A stretch of 64,000 nt of DNA, taken from JASHPR01 sp963815375. Lineage in GTDB: Bacteria; Actinomycetota; Actinomycetes; Streptosporangiales; Streptosporangiaceae. This document shows, piece after piece, positions 63,790 to 64,000 of this stretch. The position numbers and the translations under genes were made by a program. The notes under the pieces were generated by a model, which made no database searches, was not told the DNA's origin, and saw only the letters and a list, made by a program, of their open reading frames with translations. Position 1 is the first letter of the stretch. Each line of letters opens with the position of its first letter. The stretch is from contig CAWFGX010000012.1 of assembly GCA_963815375.1 (NCBI GenBank), forward strand, positions 422,486 to 486,485. Direction: 5' to 3'.

Positions 63790-64000
63790 TAGCCGAGCTG
63801 ACGCTACTGTCGCGGCATTAGATGAGTGCGGTTGGACTGCTCGTGGCCGGCGGCAGCGGCGATGATCTCCGCGAGCACGGGTTACATGACGCTTGCGGGG
63901 GCCGGATGGCGGGAACCGGTGAGAAATTTCTTCTGGCAGAGCGACGGATCGGGGGCGAGTGGTTCGTCTGTGAGTCAGGACGCGGCTGGAGCAGGCCGCC
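63790..64000. other. Window end, no secure gene
   Basis: Two frames run off the right edge (from ATG 63886 and ATG 63907); the second reads MAGTGEKFLLAERRIGGEWF, the more protein-like. Too short to call. Confidence 0.25.

Overview
The window comes from a high-GC actinomycete. Evidence: a topoisomerase I with the actinobacterial repeat-and-lysine tail, a thymidylate kinase fused to a major-facilitator domain, a DUF5703/M20 neighbourhood, an actinomycete-type integrative and conjugative element (AICE), SARP/BTAD and MmyB regulators, and S53 peptidases. No species name can be supported from sequence alone.

Left arm (1-10.2 kb) is core chromosome: holB (runs off the left edge) coupled by ATGA overlap to tmk-MFS, then topA, a DUF5703 protein, a repeat-rich membrane-anchored protein, an M20 peptidase and tRNA-Leu(GAG).

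An AICE occupies about 10.1-23.4 kb. It is integrated in the tRNA-Leu 3' end and bounded by a perfect 57-bp direct repeat. Its integrase, excisionase, RRQRL protein, DUF6284 protein and the right-hand accessory genes are intact. Its replication and transfer genes (DUF3631 ATPase, Prim-Pol, DUF2493, FtsK/Tra, two membrane proteins) all carry single-base indels while still reading as good protein across frames. The right end carries a divergent three-gene cassette (sigma-like HTH sensor, PP2C-type phosphatase, lower-GC membrane coiled-coil protein) plus HicBA. This cassette is the best candidate here for an undescribed system. Cis structures include a GGTACGGAT iteron cluster inside the DUF3631 gene, a GCTAGC palindrome cluster beside the transfer gene, a dyad-rich divergent control region and a strong terminator after int.

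From 23.4 kb to the end, intact accessory genes alternate with debris. Intact genes include a MarR/VOC/NmrA/EVE cluster with twin MarR operators, two MMPL exporters, an SDR, an MmyB regulator, two beta-trefoil-like secreted paralogues, an S53 peptidase beside a large exoprotein, CocE hydrolase/TetR, RDD plus a 9-residue-repeat protein, a tandem DUF5919 membrane protein, a response regulator/truncated kinase and a GT-C-like membrane protein. Debris includes a relic of a second AICE at 33.5-34.2 kb, fragments of the tRNA-Leu attachment core at 33.5, 40.8 and 47.1-47.2 kb, six copies or fragments of a DUF2637 protein, and pieces of IS110, ISAzo13, MFS, LacI, Fic, aconitase, SARP and WD40 genes. 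The most economical reading is an accretion zone built by repeated integration at tRNA-Leu followed by decay and recombination.
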